Shown here: in pieces, positions 32,597-32,691 of the stretch
Numbering within the stretch: the stretch's first letter is position 1
Layout of the letters: each line of letters starts with the position of its first letter
NCBI GenBank assembly: GCA_947630125.1
Contig: CANRGO010000023.1
Coordinates: 1-32,691 of the forward strand
Direction of reading: 5' to 3'
From: an uncultured Lachnospiraceae bacterium
GTDB taxonomy: Bacteria > Bacillota > Clostridia > Lachnospirales > Lachnospiraceae
Length of the DNA stretch: 32,691 nt
Notes under the pieces: generated by a model
Told to the model about the DNA's origin: nothing
Databases searched by the model: none
Seen by the model: the letters and a program-made list of their open reading frames with translations, nothing else
Translations under genes and position numbers: made by a program

Positions 32597-32691
32597 TACC
32601 AGGGGGACGGTTCTTGTGTACCAGGGGGACGGTTCTTGTGGTATAGCCAAGGGCTATATACCACAAGAACCGTCCCCCTGGTACACAAGAA
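32597..32691. repeat. REP-like array, copies C1-C3 (runs off the right edge)
   Basis: Two direct copies of ACCAGGGGGACGGTTCTTGTG stand at 32598-32618 and 32620-32640 with a 22-base period, and an inverted copy at 32662-32682. The segments 32611-32648 and 32651-32691 form a near-perfect hairpin of about 38 bp with only a few bases in the loop (one TA insertion). It begins 17 bases after the phosphatase stop codon and so could end or protect the antiporter operon transcript. The array continues beyond the window. Confidence 0.9.

Noticed and set aside
32597-32691. CRISPR array
   Set aside because: The units abut at a 22-base period without spacers and one copy is inverted, so it is a palindromic repeat array and not a CRISPR.

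Overview
The window looks like a chromosomal segment from a low-GC, Gram-positive Bacillota, most likely a clostridial or Lachnospiraceae-type organism. The grounds are strong AGGAGG-type ribosome binding sites, many lipoproteins with a lipobox, TTGACA-17 bp-TATAAT-like promoters, a YolD/Y-family polymerase pair, a Zur/ZnuACB operon and an RsbU/V/W-type partner-switching module. No tRNA, rRNA, CRISPR array, integrase, transposase or phage gene was recognised. No gene-free gap exceeds 300 bases; the longest (about 1628-1888 and 13835-14042) hold promoters, operators and a terminator.

Layout. (1) 1-1758, minus: 3' part of a carbohydrate ABC transporter operon (lipoprotein sugar-binding protein, then the start of a MalF-type permease). 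Two copies of a LacI-type palindrome lie upstream. (2) 1889-4942, minus: MmcQ/YjbR protein, a lipoprotein of unknown function, and a YolD-like protein with a UvrX/UmuC-type Y-family polymerase. (3) 4959-5726: wreck of an ammonium-transporter/EAL fusion gene. (4) 5739-13834, minus: a long operon from one good promoter, with FAD disulfide oxidoreductase, DUF1499 protein, CCG-domain Fe-S protein, CDP-alcohol phosphatidyltransferase, YnjB-like binding protein, two YnjC-like permeases, YnjD-like ATPase and a Nudix CoA pyrophosphatase. It recalls the E. coli ynjBCD-ynjF-nudG cluster. (5) 14043-16022, plus: glycogen debranching enzyme with a terminator. (6) 16062-18002: decayed block of a Gly/Asn-rich secreted protein, a sensor kinase, and SsuC/SsuB-type transporter genes. 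(7) 18014-21113, minus: znuA-znuC-znuB-zur with a promoter and a 17-bp palindromic Zur-like box. (8) 21146-25927: remnants of an OpuC-type osmolyte transporter (one permease-ATPase chimera and one internally deleted permease), a frameshifted GH120-like beta-xylosidase, and an adenine deaminase lacking about 100 internal residues. (9) 25973-28587, minus: ZIP metal transporter, then a separate ArsP-type permease/ArsR/thioredoxin operon. (10) 28801-32580, plus: a Na+/H+ antiporter-like protein followed by an RsbW-like kinase, an RsbV-like STAS protein and a receiver-PP2C phosphatase, with no sigma factor.

Two themes cross these regions. First, at least eight genes carry internal deletions, fusions, frameshifts or nonsense codons, while their neighbours are intact; this suggests ongoing deletional erosion. 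Second, a GC-rich repeat with core ACCAGGGGGACGGTTCTT occurs at three places: inside the ynj-like operon (about 10442-10490), inside the adenine deaminase reading frame (24752-24775), and as a tandem plus inverted array running off the right end (32597-32691). It behaves like a REP/REPIN-type element and is the most unusual signal in a window otherwise made of recognisable families.
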